From contig JBJTIF010000075.1 of the NCBI GenBank assembly GCA_046094825.1, positions 1 to 14,926 on the forward strand: a DNA stretch of 14,926 nucleotides. The letters are read 5' to 3'. The position numbers were made by a program, and so were the translations under genes. The DNA is from JBJTIF01 sp046094825 (GTDB lineage Bacteria; Actinomycetota; UBA4738; HRBIN12). Every line of letters begins with the position of its first letter. Position 1 is the stretch's first letter. Below are positions 1 to 6,950 of the stretch, in pieces. The notes below the pieces were generated by a model, which saw nothing but the letters and a program-made list of their open reading frames with translations, was not told the origin of the DNA and ran no database searches.

Positions 1-43
1 CCCCCCCGCGCCGGACCCCCCTCCCGCCGCCGGCCGGGGGTGC

Positions 44-1027
44 GTGGGTGCCGCCCCCGGCGCCCCCCCCACCCCGTCCGCCCGTCGGGCGGTGGAGGTG
101 CTCCTCCTCGCGGCGCTCGTCGCCTTCCCGCTCGTCTCGCAGGACCTCTTCGTCATCGACCGCGTCGGGCGGTACCTCCTCTACGCGGTCTTCGCGCTCT
201 CCGTCGACCTCATCTGGGGCTACGGCGGCCTCTTCACGTTCGGCCACGCGTTCTTCTTCGGCGCGGGCGGCTACCTCATCGGCATCCTCACGACGCGCGA
301 GTTCCTCTTCCTGCCCGTCGGGCTCCCCGTCGCGGTCGTCCTCGCCGTCGCGCTCGTGGCCGCCTTCGCGTTCGCGATGTCGTGGTTCGTGTTCTCCGGC
401 CGGGGCGCTCTCCGCGGGGTCGAATTCGCGGTCGTGACGCTCGCGGTCGCCGTCGTCGGCCAGCGGGTCGCGAACGCCGGCGGCGAGGTCACCGGAGGCC
501 AGAACGGGATCCTCATGACCGAGAGCCTCGGGCTCGGCGGCCTGAACCTCCAGTCGGGTCGTCCGTTCTACGCGCTCGCCGCGGCGATCCTCGTCCTCAC
601 GTACGCGGGGTTCCGGTGGTTCCTCGCATCGCGCACCGGGCTCGTCCTGCGCGGGATCCGCGACAACGAGGACCGGGTCGAACTCCTCGGCTACTCCGTC
701 CCCGGCGTGAAGCGCCGGGCGTTCGTCCTGTCGGCCGCGGTCGCCGCGCTCGCGGGGGCGATCTTCTTCACCCGGCAGGGCATCGTCTCGCCGAGCGCCG
801 TCGGCGTGTCGGCCTCGACGCTCGTCCTCCTGTGGGTCGTCCTCGGCGGCCGCGGGACGCTCCTCGGCCCGGTCATCGGGGCGATCCTCCTCCCGTACCT
901 CACCGCCGAGCTCTCCGGGACGTTCCTCGACACGTGGCTCGTCGTCGTCGGGGTCATCCTCGTCGCGATCATCGTCCTGCTGCCCGCCGGGCTCTTCGGG
1001 TTCCTCGATCGGGGGCGGAAGACGTGA
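44..1027 (+). CDS. urtC: UrtC-like (LivM-family) permease of an amide/amino-acid ABC importer
   Basis: Inner-membrane permease of a hydrophobic amino acid/amide (HAAT) ABC importer. The 327-residue product is nearly all hydrophobic segments. Near residues 54-75 it carries VDLIWGYGGLFTFGHAFFF, close to the UrtC signature (DLIWGY.G..S.GH..FF) and less like ordinary LivM. A GGQNGI loop (about residues 150-155) and the conserved LRGIRDNEDRVELLGY segment (about 202-217) are typical of LivM/UrtC. The GTG at 44 is the first start visible, but the frame stays open to base 2, so the true start could lie before the window. No clear ribosome site is seen. It overlaps the next gene by 4 nt (GTGA). The family call is secure. 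Urea as substrate is an inference from the UrtC and UrtD signatures; branched-chain amino acids or another small amide remain possible. Confidence 0.8.
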   Translation: MGAAPGAPPTPSARRAVEVLLLAALVAFPLVSQDLFVIDRVGRYLLYAVFALSVDLIWGYGGLFTFGHAFFFGAGGYLIGILTTREFLFLPVGLPVAVVLAVALVAAFAFAMSWFVFSGRGALRGVEFAVVTLAVAVVGQRVANAGGEVTGGQNGILMTESLGLGGLNLQSGRPFYALAAAILVLTYAGFRWFLASRTGLVLRGIRDNEDRVELLGYSVPGVKRRAFVLSAAVAALAGAIFFTRQGIVSPSAVGVSASTLVLLWVVLGGRGTLLGPVIGAILLPYLTAELSGTFLDTWLVVVGVILVAIIVLLPAGLFGFLDRGRKT

Positions 1028-1752
1028 GCGTGCTCGCGATCGAGGGCCTCACGAAGACCTTCCGCGGGTTCACCGCGGTGCACGACGTGTCGTTCCGGCT
1101 CGAGGCGGGCGAGCTGCGCGGGCTGATCGGCGCGAACGGCGCGGGCAAGAGCACGCTCCTCCACCTCATCTACGGACGCCTGATCCCCGACGAGGGGACG
1201 ATCCGCTTCGGCGACCACGACGTCACGGCGCTCCCCGCGTTCCGGCGCGCGCGGCTCGGGATGGGGCTGAAGTTCCAGGTGACGAGCGTCTTCGGCGACC
1301 TCACCGTCGAGGAGAACCTCCTCCTCGGGATCCTCCCGAAGCGCGAGGGGAGGCGACCGGCGGTCGATCGGTCCGAGGTCGAGCGGGTCCTCGGCCTCAT
1401 CGAGCTCACCGCATCGCGGAACCGCCGCGCGCGGCACCTCTCCCACGGCGAGCAGCAGTGGCTCGAGATCGGGATGGTGCTGCTCACGAAGCCGCAGCTG
1501 CTCCTCCTCGACGAACCGACCTCCGGGATGACGCGCGCGGAGAGCCGCCGCACCGCCGCGCTCCTCCGCGAGCTCCAGGCCTCGCGCGCCGCCGACGCGA
1601 TGGTCGTCGTCGAGCACAACATCGAGTTCATCGAGCTCGTGAGCGACCGGGTGACGGTCATGCACCGCGGCGCGATCCTCGCCGACGGCACGATCGCCGA
1701 GGTCCAGGCGAACCCCGACGTCCAGCGGTCGTACCTCGGGAGGCACGCGTGA
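1024..1752 (+). CDS. urtD: UrtD-like ABC transporter ATPase (LivG family)
   Basis: Cytoplasmic ATPase, 242 aa, one of the two that power the importer. Walker A is GANGAGKST (36-44), the Q-loop glutamine is Q85, the signature is LSHGEQQ (139-145), Walker B is LLLLDEP (159-165) and the switch histidine is H198. The stretch HGEQQWLEIGMVLLTKPQ followed by DEPTSGMT matches UrtD, whose usual form is HG.KQWLEIGM and DEP.AGMT; LivG proteins normally have LSYGxQR here. The end, EVQANPDVQRSYLG, is also UrtD-like. The GTG at 1024 overlaps the TGA of the permease gene in GTGA, so translation is probably coupled. Length is normal for UrtD (about 240-250 aa). Of the four genes this gives the strongest case for a urea-type transporter. 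Confidence 0.85.
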   Translation: MSVLAIEGLTKTFRGFTAVHDVSFRLEAGELRGLIGANGAGKSTLLHLIYGRLIPDEGTIRFGDHDVTALPAFRRARLGMGLKFQVTSVFGDLTVEENLLLGILPKREGRRPAVDRSEVERVLGLIELTASRNRRARHLSHGEQQWLEIGMVLLTKPQLLLLDEPTSGMTRAESRRTAALLRELQASRAADAMVVVEHNIEFIELVSDRVTVMHRGAILADGTIAEVQANPDVQRSYLGRHA

Positions 1753-2441
1753 GCGCGGTGCTCCGCGTCGAGGACCTCCACGCCGGCTACGGCGCGTCCG
1801 TCGTCCTGCGCGAGGTGTCGTTCGAGCTCGCGCAGGGCGAGGTCGCCTGCCTCATGGGCCGCAACGGGGCGGGCAAGACGACGCTCCTGAAGGCGCTCAT
1901 GAGCGTGCTCCCGAAGACGGGTCGGGTCGTCCTCGACGGGGAGGACGTGACCGACGTCCGGACGTCGCGGCTGAACCACCTCGGGATGTTCTGGGTCCCG
2001 CAGGAGGAGGCGGTGTTCCCGGGGTTCACCGTCGCCGAGCACCTGCGCCTCGCCTTCGGGGAGGCCGGGTACGCGGCCGGGCTGGAGAAGGCCGCGAGCC
2101 TGTTCCCGGTCATCGGTGAGCGCCTCGCGCAGGAGGCGCAGACGCTCTCCGGCGGGGAGCGGAAGATGCTCGGGATCGGCATGGCGTACGCGCTCGCCCC
2201 GAAGGTCGTGCTCATGGACGAGCCGACGGAGGGCGTCGCGCCCGTCACCGTCGCCGCGCTCCTGCCCGCGATCCGGACGCTCGCGGAGACCTCCGCGGTC
2301 CTCCTCGTCGAGCAGAACGTCGACACGGCGGTCGCCGTCGGGACGCGCGGCTACGTCCTCGAGCACGGCGACATCGTCGAATCCGGTCCGGTCGCAGACC
2401 TCCACGCGCAGGGTGTCCTCGAGCGGAGGCTCTCGCTGTGA
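1749..2441 (+). CDS. urtE: UrtE-like ABC transporter ATPase (LivF family)
   Basis: Second ATPase of the importer, 230 aa, the usual UrtE/LivF length. Walker A is GRNGAGKTT (37-45), the Q-loop is Q85 in VPQEEAVFPGFTVAEHL, the signature is LSGGERK (133-139) and Walker B is VVLMDEP (153-159), followed by TEGVAP, which resembles the LivF/UrtE TEGIxP. The switch position reads LVEQN, with Gln instead of His, as is common in LivF and UrtE. The GTG at 1749 overlaps the previous TGA (GTGA). It should pair with the UrtD-like ATPase on the cytoplasmic face. The signature GERKMLGIGMA departs somewhat from the standard GQQQxLAIARAL, so the family is sure but the exact orthology is not. Confidence 0.82.
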   Translation: MSAVLRVEDLHAGYGASVVLREVSFELAQGEVACLMGRNGAGKTTLLKALMSVLPKTGRVVLDGEDVTDVRTSRLNHLGMFWVPQEEAVFPGFTVAEHLRLAFGEAGYAAGLEKAASLFPVIGERLAQEAQTLSGGERKMLGIGMAYALAPKVVLMDEPTEGVAPVTVAALLPAIRTLAETSAVLLVEQNVDTAVAVGTRGYVLEHGDIVESGPVADLHAQGVLERRLSL

Positions 2442-3361
2442 GCGGCGCGGTGCTCGGCGCGGCCTTCGGGTTCCTGCCGACCGATTCGTTCAACGTCGTC
2501 GTCCTCATCGCGGTGTTCGTGCTCATCTCGCTCGGGCTCCACTTCACGTTCGGGCTCCTGAACGTCGTGAACCTCATGCACGGGGAGTTCCTGCTCCTCG
2601 GCGCCTACACCGCCTTCGAGATCCAGCAGCGCACCGGGAGCTCGCTCGTCGGGATGCTCGTCGCCCCCCTCGTCGGCGCGATCGTCGGGGTCGCGGTCGA
2701 ACGCGGCGTCCTCCGCGTGCTCTACGAACGGCCGCTCGACTCGCTCCTCGCGACGTTCGGCCTCTCCGTGATCATCCGACAGGTCATCCAGCTGCTCTAC
2801 ACCGCGAACCCGAGGAGCCTCGATGACCCGATCGGGGGGTCGTTCCTCGTCCTCGGCCTGAACGTCCCGTACTGGCGGCTCGTCGTCGTCCTCGTGACGA
2901 TCGCGCTCGTCGCCGGGGTCCGGTGGATGCTCCAGGGAACGCCGTTCGGTCTGCGCGCGCGGGCGACGGTGCGCAACCCCGTCCTCGCGGCCGCGATGGG
3001 CATCAAGGTCGGGCCGACCCGGGCCGCCCTCTTCGCGGTCGGCGCGGGGATGACGGCGTTCGCCGGTGCCGTCCTCGCGCCGCTGAACACGCTCGACCCG
3101 CAGTACGGGCTGCTCTTCCTCGTGAACGCGTTCCTCGTCGTGATCCTCGGCGGTCAGGGATCGCTCCGCGGGCTCGTCGTCGCCGCGGTCGTGCTCGGCG
3201 GATCGCTCTCGATCATGCAGTTCGCGATCTCGTCGGTGGTCGCGCAGATCCTCGTCATCGCGATCGCGGTCGTCGCGGTGCGGCTGCGTCCGGTCCTGCT
3301 GCGCGCCCTCGCGGAGCGCCGGGAGCGCCGGGCGACGCAGGCGGCGCGCGTCGCGCCGTAG
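2438..3361 (+). CDS. urtB: UrtB-like (LivH-family) permease of the same importer
   Basis: Second permease, 307 aa, multi-spanning. NVVNLMHGEFLLLGAY (about residues 43-58) is the LivH/UrtB hallmark. Later segments, including LLATFGLSVIIRQ, the PFGLRARATVRNPVLAAAMGI loop (written here in part; near 168-188) and VVILGGQGSLRG, follow the UrtB/LivH order. The mature length is typical of LivH; many UrtB proteins carry a long N-terminal extension that is absent here. The GTG at 2438 overlaps the previous TGA by 4 nt. In most known urt operons this permease is second (urtABCDE); here it is last. It ends 11 nt before the convergent pncA stop, so little room is left for a separate terminator. Confidence 0.82.
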   Translation: MSGAVLGAAFGFLPTDSFNVVVLIAVFVLISLGLHFTFGLLNVVNLMHGEFLLLGAYTAFEIQQRTGSSLVGMLVAPLVGAIVGVAVERGVLRVLYERPLDSLLATFGLSVIIRQVIQLLYTANPRSLDDPIGGSFLVLGLNVPYWRLVVVLVTIALVAGVRWMLQGTPFGLRARATVRNPVLAAAMGIKVGPTRAALFAVGAGMTAFAGAVLAPLNTLDPQYGLLFLVNAFLVVILGGQGSLRGLVVAAVVLGGSLSIMQFAISSVVAQILVIAIAVVAVRLRPVLLRALAERRERRATQAARVAP

Positions 3362-3372
3362 GCGGCGGTCGC

Positions 3373-3960
3373 CTAGAGGATCGTGCCGCCGGCCGCGCGC
3401 ACCTCGTCGAGCGCACGGTCACCGTCGCCCGGCTGGAGGTCGACGGAGCGCGCCGCGCTCGTGAGGAGCGAGACCGCGAAGCCCTCGGCGATGCCGTCGA
3501 GGGCGGTGGCCTTCACGCAGTAGTCCGTCGCGAGGCCGCACACGACGAGCGTCGTGATCCCGCGATCGCGCAGGAGGCCCGCGAGTTCGGTCTTGCCCTC
3601 GGCGCCCGTCTGCGGGTCGCGGGTCGAGAAGCCCGAGTACCCATCCTCCCCGTGGACGCCCTTGCGGACGACGGGGCCGTCGACGACGAGGTCGGGGTGG
3701 AGCTCGGATCCCCACGTGTCGCCGACGCAGTGGACCGGCCAGATCCCGCCGTCCTTCTGGAAGTGCGGCGTCGTCTCCGGGTGCCAGTCCGCGGTGTACG
3801 CGACGAACGCGCCCGCCGCCTTCGCCTTCGCGATCTCGGCGTTCACGACCGGGATGACCGCTTCACCGTCCCGAACGGACAGGCCGCCATCGGGGCTCGC
3901 GAAGTCGTTCTGGACGTCGACGACGATGAGCGCGGTCTTCGGGTCGTAGGAGGTCGCCAT
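3373..3960 (-). CDS. pncA: Nicotinamidase (pyrazinamidase/isochorismatase family)
   Basis: Hydrolyses nicotinamide to nicotinate and ammonia, feeding NAD salvage; cytoplasmic. The 195-residue product is a typical PncA. It shows the catalytic triad D15 (in VVDVQNDF), K100 (VVRKGVH) and C148 (GLATDYCVKATALD), plus metal ligands D58, H60 (ADWHPETTPHF) and H77 (WPVHC), matching the order known for PncA. The start ATG lies 8 nt after a TATCAT box with no ribosome-binding sequence between, suggesting a leaderless message. It lies 47 nt downstream of the M43 peptidase gene on the same strand and converges on the transporter operon. Released ammonia links it loosely to the nitrogen theme of that operon, which is only an inference. 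Confidence 0.95.
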   Translation of the reverse strand: MATSYDPKTALIVVDVQNDFASPDGGLSVRDGEAVIPVVNAEIAKAKAAGAFVAYTADWHPETTPHFQKDGGIWPVHCVGDTWGSELHPDLVVDGPVVRKGVHGEDGYSGFSTRDPQTGAEGKTELAGLLRDRGITTLVVCGLATDYCVKATALDGIAEGFAVSLLTSAARSVDLQPGDGDRALDEVRAAGGTIL

Positions 3961-3968
3961 GGCGCCGG

Positions 3969-3974
3969 ATGATA
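3969..3974 (-). promoter_or_regulatory. Candidate -10 box for a leaderless pncA message
   Basis: Read on the minus strand the hexamer is TATCAT, one mismatch from TATAAT, ending 8 nt before the pncA ATG. A start site 6-8 nt downstream would put the RNA 5' end at or beside the ATG. No Shine-Dalgarno sequence precedes the ATG and no good -35 box is visible. Confidence 0.4.
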
Positions 3975-4007
3975 GCGCGGGACGTGCGGGTGGCGCCGGG
4001 GGCGGCG

Positions 4008-4982
4008 CTAGGCGAGGCGGTACAGGAGCCAGGCCTCCGCCATCCGCGTCGCCTGCCCCTTCGTGAACTGGTACATGCACGAGTCGTACGTGTAGTCCAT
4101 GAAGTTGTGGATCGGGTCCACGCCGCCACCGGCGCAGGTGTCCCGTCCGGTCGGACAGGCGAACGCCGGCGAGGCCTCCGGCGCCGTGTCGCTCACGAGG
4201 TCGCCACCCGCGCACCCGCCCTGGAACGTGTGGTACAGCCCGAGCCAGTGGCCCACCTCGTGGGTCCCGGTGTCGCCGAGGTTGTAGTTCGAGAATCCGC
4301 CGCCCGGCAGGCTCTCGTAGTGGAGGACGACGCCGTCGTACTCCGTCGCCTCGTAGGCGGGGTCCTCGTCGTACCACCAGGGGAACGTCGCCCATCCGAG
4401 CAGGAACTGCGTGAGCTTCGCGCTGTAGATGTTCAGGACGTTGCGGCCGCCGACGCGGAGCGACTGCTTCATCGCCTGCTCCGCCGCCGTGCCCGGCGAG
4501 AGGTTGAACCAGCCGCCGTTCACGCTCTCGGTGATCCCCTTGAGGACGAAGGTGAAGCCCGTCTTCGCGGCGCGACCGGCGGGGCGGGTCCCTCCCGTCG
4601 CGGTGTCCGCGCCGGCGTAGGCGGAGTTCAAGATGGCGATCTGCGCGGTGATCCACGAGTCCGGCACGTCGCCCTCGCCGTTCGGCCCCACGATCTTGTG
4701 GAAGTAGACGTCGATCGTCCTGTCCGCCTTCGCGGCGCGCGCCTCGAAGTCGGTGAGGGTGCCCGCCTTCTTGAACGACTGCAGCGCCTTGTTCACCGGG
4801 TCGACGCGCGGGATGCGCATCGGCTCCTCGACGAGGCCGTAGCCGTCCGCGCTGATGCGCGCGATGGAGCCACCCGCGCACGCCTCGGGCGCGAGCATCC
4901 GCGCCGATGCCGCAGGCGCGAGCCCGGTGATGACCATCGCGACCGCGAGCGGTGCCGCGAGCCGCAGGGACGTCCTCCGCAT
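4008..4982 (-). CDS. Secreted M43 (pappalysin-type) zinc metallopeptidase
   Basis: Probable extracellular metalloprotease of 324 aa. The N-terminus (MRRTSLRLAAPLAVAMVITG, then LAPAASA) is a clear Sec signal peptide, with cleavage likely near residue 28. The zinc site is HEVGHWLGLYH (241-251), giving ligands H241, H245, H251 and catalytic E242. It is followed by TFQGGC, paired cysteines and the Met-turn NFMDYTYDSCM (M295), an order characteristic of the M43B family. About 200 residues lie before the active site, as is usual when a propeptide or N-terminal subdomain is present. The ATG follows AGGGAGGGGAACC, a strong ribosome site. Substrate unknown. Function outside the cell is inferred from the signal peptide and cysteines. 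Confidence 0.88.
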   Translation of the reverse strand: MRRTSLRLAAPLAVAMVITGLAPAASARMLAPEACAGGSIARISADGYGLVEEPMRIPRVDPVNKALQSFKKAGTLTDFEARAAKADRTIDVYFHKIVGPNGEGDVPDSWITAQIAILNSAYAGADTATGGTRPAGRAAKTGFTFVLKGITESVNGGWFNLSPGTAAEQAMKQSLRVGGRNVLNIYSAKLTQFLLGWATFPWWYDEDPAYEATEYDGVVLHYESLPGGGFSNYNLGDTGTHEVGHWLGLYHTFQGGCAGGDLVSDTAPEASPAFACPTGRDTCAGGGVDPIHNFMDYTYDSCMYQFTKGQATRMAEAWLLYRLA

Positions 4983-5012
4983 GGTTCCCCTCCCTCTCCG
5001 CAACCTGGGGGG

Positions 5013-5018
5013 ACGATA
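5013..5018 (-). promoter_or_regulatory. Candidate -10 box upstream of the M43 peptidase gene
   Basis: On the minus strand this reads TATCGT, 30 nt before the peptidase ATG, with a good Shine-Dalgarno run (GGAGAGGGAGGGG) in between. The same hexamer precedes the MFS gene. No convincing -35 box is seen, so this is a weak call. Confidence 0.3.
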
Positions 5019-5058
5019 CGCCGCCGACGGAGTCCGCGCGCGTCGCCCTCGGAGGGGC

Positions 5059-6147
5059 TCAGGAACCCTCGACGAGGAGGCGGGGTTCGACCGCCTTGAA
5101 CGAGACCCAGACCTCCGCGCCCTCGGTGAGCCGCAGGCGCTCGACGCTCCCGAGCGTGATCTCCGCGACGAGGGAGGGGCGGGTGTCGATACGGATCCGC
5201 GCGCGTTCGCCCTCGAGCGCCATGCCCGCGATCGTCCCGCGGAGCATGTTCCGGGCGCTCCCCGACGTCGGGGCGGTGAGCGAGAGCGCGACGTCGGAGG
5301 GGCGGAGGAGCGCGATGACGCCGTCGACGGCGCGGCGCGGCAGGTCGCCGGGCCACGCGACGACGACCTCGCCACCGTCGTCGGTGAGGATGCGGCCGGC
5401 ACCCGCCTCGAGCGGCTCGAGGCGTCCGCGGAACCGGTTCAGGCCGACGAACTCGGCCGCCCATGCCGACGCGGGGGCGTCGCGGATCTCCTCCGGGGTC
5501 CCGACCTGGACGACGCGCCCGCCCTCGAGGACGACGACGCCGTCGGCGAGCGTCATCGCGTCGACGGGGTCGTGCGAGACGAGGAGGCGGACGCCGGGGA
5601 ACCCCGCGAGCTCGCGGACGAGCAGATCGCGCAGCTCGGCGCGGGCGCGGACGTCGATCGCGGCGAGCGGTTCGTCGAGGAGGAGGAGGTCGGGCTCGCC
5701 GACGAGCGCACGGGCGAGCGCGACGCGTTGCTGCTCGCCGCCGGAGAGCGTCGCGGGGAGCGCGTCCGCGCGGTCCGAGACGCCCATCCGACCGAGGACG
5801 GCGCGGGCGCGCTCGCGGGCGTCGTCGGCGCGTATCCCCCGTGCGCGGAGCGGGAACGCCACGTTCTCGAGCGCGGTGAGCGAGGGGAAGAGCCGTCGGT
5901 CCTGGAACGCGACGCCGACGTTGCGCCGGTGCGGCGGGACGTGGCGATCGTCGTCGTCGAGCGTGCGATCCGCGAGCCGGATCGAACCGCGGTCGGCGCG
6001 GATGAGCCCCGCGAGGAGCGCGACGAGCGTGGACTTCCCCGCGCCGTTCGGGCCGACGACCGCGATCGTCTCGCCCTCGGGGAGCGCGAGCGACACGTCG
6101 AGCGTGAAGCCCTCGAGGACGACGCCCGCGTCGACGAGGAGGCTCAT
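5059..6147 (-). CDS. modC: Molybdate ABC transporter ATPase ModC
   Basis: ATPase of a molybdate (possibly tungstate) importer, 362 aa. Walker A is GPNGAGKST (32-40), the Q-loop is Q82, the signature is LSGGEQQ (134-140), Walker B is LLLLDEP (154-160) and the switch is H192 in SHDPVDAMTLAD. Residues about 297-358, beginning SARNMLRGTI and ending VSFKAVEP, form a TOBE/MOP-type domain, the oxyanion-binding regulatory domain expected in ModC. The total length fits ModC. The ATG overlaps the TGA of the permease gene (ATGA), a coupled modB-modC pair. Sulfate or thiamine ATPases are alternatives, but the partner permease is clearly ModB-like. Confidence 0.88.
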   Translation of the reverse strand: MSLLVDAGVVLEGFTLDVSLALPEGETIAVVGPNGAGKSTLVALLAGLIRADRGSIRLADRTLDDDDRHVPPHRRNVGVAFQDRRLFPSLTALENVAFPLRARGIRADDARERARAVLGRMGVSDRADALPATLSGGEQQRVALARALVGEPDLLLLDEPLAAIDVRARAELRDLLVRELAGFPGVRLLVSHDPVDAMTLADGVVVLEGGRVVQVGTPEEIRDAPASAWAAEFVGLNRFRGRLEPLEAGAGRILTDDGGEVVVAWPGDLPRRAVDGVIALLRPSDVALSLTAPTSGSARNMLRGTIAGMALEGERARIRIDTRPSLVAEITLGSVERLRLTEGAEVWVSFKAVEPRLLVEGS

Positions 6148-6950
6148 CGCGCGAGGATCCGGTCGCGGAGGGTCACGAGGACGACGACGGAGACGAGCAC
6201 GAGGAGCAGCGAGAGCGCGACCGCCGCGCCGGGGTCGGCGTCCTTCACCGCGTAGATCGTGAGCGGCAGCGTGGCGGTCTTCCCCGGGACCGTCCCCGCG
6301 AACGTCGCGGTCGCGCCGAACTCCCCGAGCGCGCGCGCCCAGGCGAGCGTCCCCGCGGCGAGGAACTGCGGCCGGAGCGCGGGGAGCGCGATCCGGCGGA
6401 ACGCGTACCAGCGCGAGGCGCCGAGCGTCGCCGCGGCCTCCTCGATCGCCGGGTCGAGCGAGCGGAAGCCCGACTCGGCAGCGAGGACGACGAGCGGGAA
6501 CGCGACGAACGCCCCCGCGAGGATCGCGCCGGTCGTCTTCCCGGCGAGGGCGATGCCCGCGTCGGCGAGGACCGGACCGAGGAGCCCGTCGGGGCCGAGC
6601 GCGGCGAGGAGCGCCATGCCGCCGACGACCGGCGGCAGGACGATCGGCAGGACGACGAGGGAGCGGACGAGTCCCCGTCCGGGGAAGCGCGACGCGAGGA
6701 CGCGCCCGACCGGTGCCCCGATCGCGAAGGCGAGCGCCGCTGCCGCGAGCGGGATCACGAACGAGAGCCGGAGCGCCTCGCGCGCCACGGGGGATGCGAC
6801 GAGCGCTCCCCAGCGCGGCCACGGTGCCTCGGTGACGAGGCCGAGGAGCGGGAGTCCGACGAAGGCGATCCCGAGGATCCCGACGACCCAGACGAGCGGG
6901 TTCGCGAGCGGCGCGGCGCGTCGCTCGCGAACCCCCGTACCCGCGCGCAT
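6144..6950 (-). CDS. modB: Molybdate ABC transporter permease ModB
   Basis: Inner-membrane permease, 268 aa, with several hydrophobic segments from residue 19 on. The cytoplasmic coupling loop EEAAATLGASRWYAFRRIAL (170-189), then LAWARALGEFGATATFAG (202-219) and KTATLPLTIY, match ModB (LGEFGATxMFAG, GKTxTLPxAIY). The start ATG at 6950 lies at the point where the upstream ychF core ends; only a weak AGGGGCG is found ahead of it, so translation may depend on coupling to ychF. It overlaps modC by 4 nt. No molybdate-binding protein gene (modA) is in the window, which is unusual because modA normally precedes modB. Confidence 0.87.
   Translation of the reverse strand: MRAGTGVRERRAAPLANPLVWVVGILGIAFVGLPLLGLVTEAPWPRWGALVASPVAREALRLSFVIPLAAAALAFAIGAPVGRVLASRFPGRGLVRSLVVLPIVLPPVVGGMALLAALGPDGLLGPVLADAGIALAGKTTGAILAGAFVAFPLVVLAAESGFRSLDPAIEEAAATLGASRWYAFRRIALPALRPQFLAAGTLAWARALGEFGATATFAGTVPGKTATLPLTIYAVKDADPGAAVALSLLLVLVSVVVLVTLRDRILAR

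Noticed and set aside
1..43. Possible 3' end of an upstream gene or a promoter for the transporter operon
   Set aside because: The first 43 bases are almost pure G and C with no readable motif; the permease frame itself is open through them, so nothing separate can be supported.
40..1023. A long frame that joins in-frame to the UrtD-like ATPase and would give a 570-aa fusion
   Set aside because: The upstream part is Arg/Pro-rich antipattern sequence in the shadow of the permease gene. The permease frame has clear membrane segments and family motifs, and the ATPase begins naturally at the GTG at 1024.
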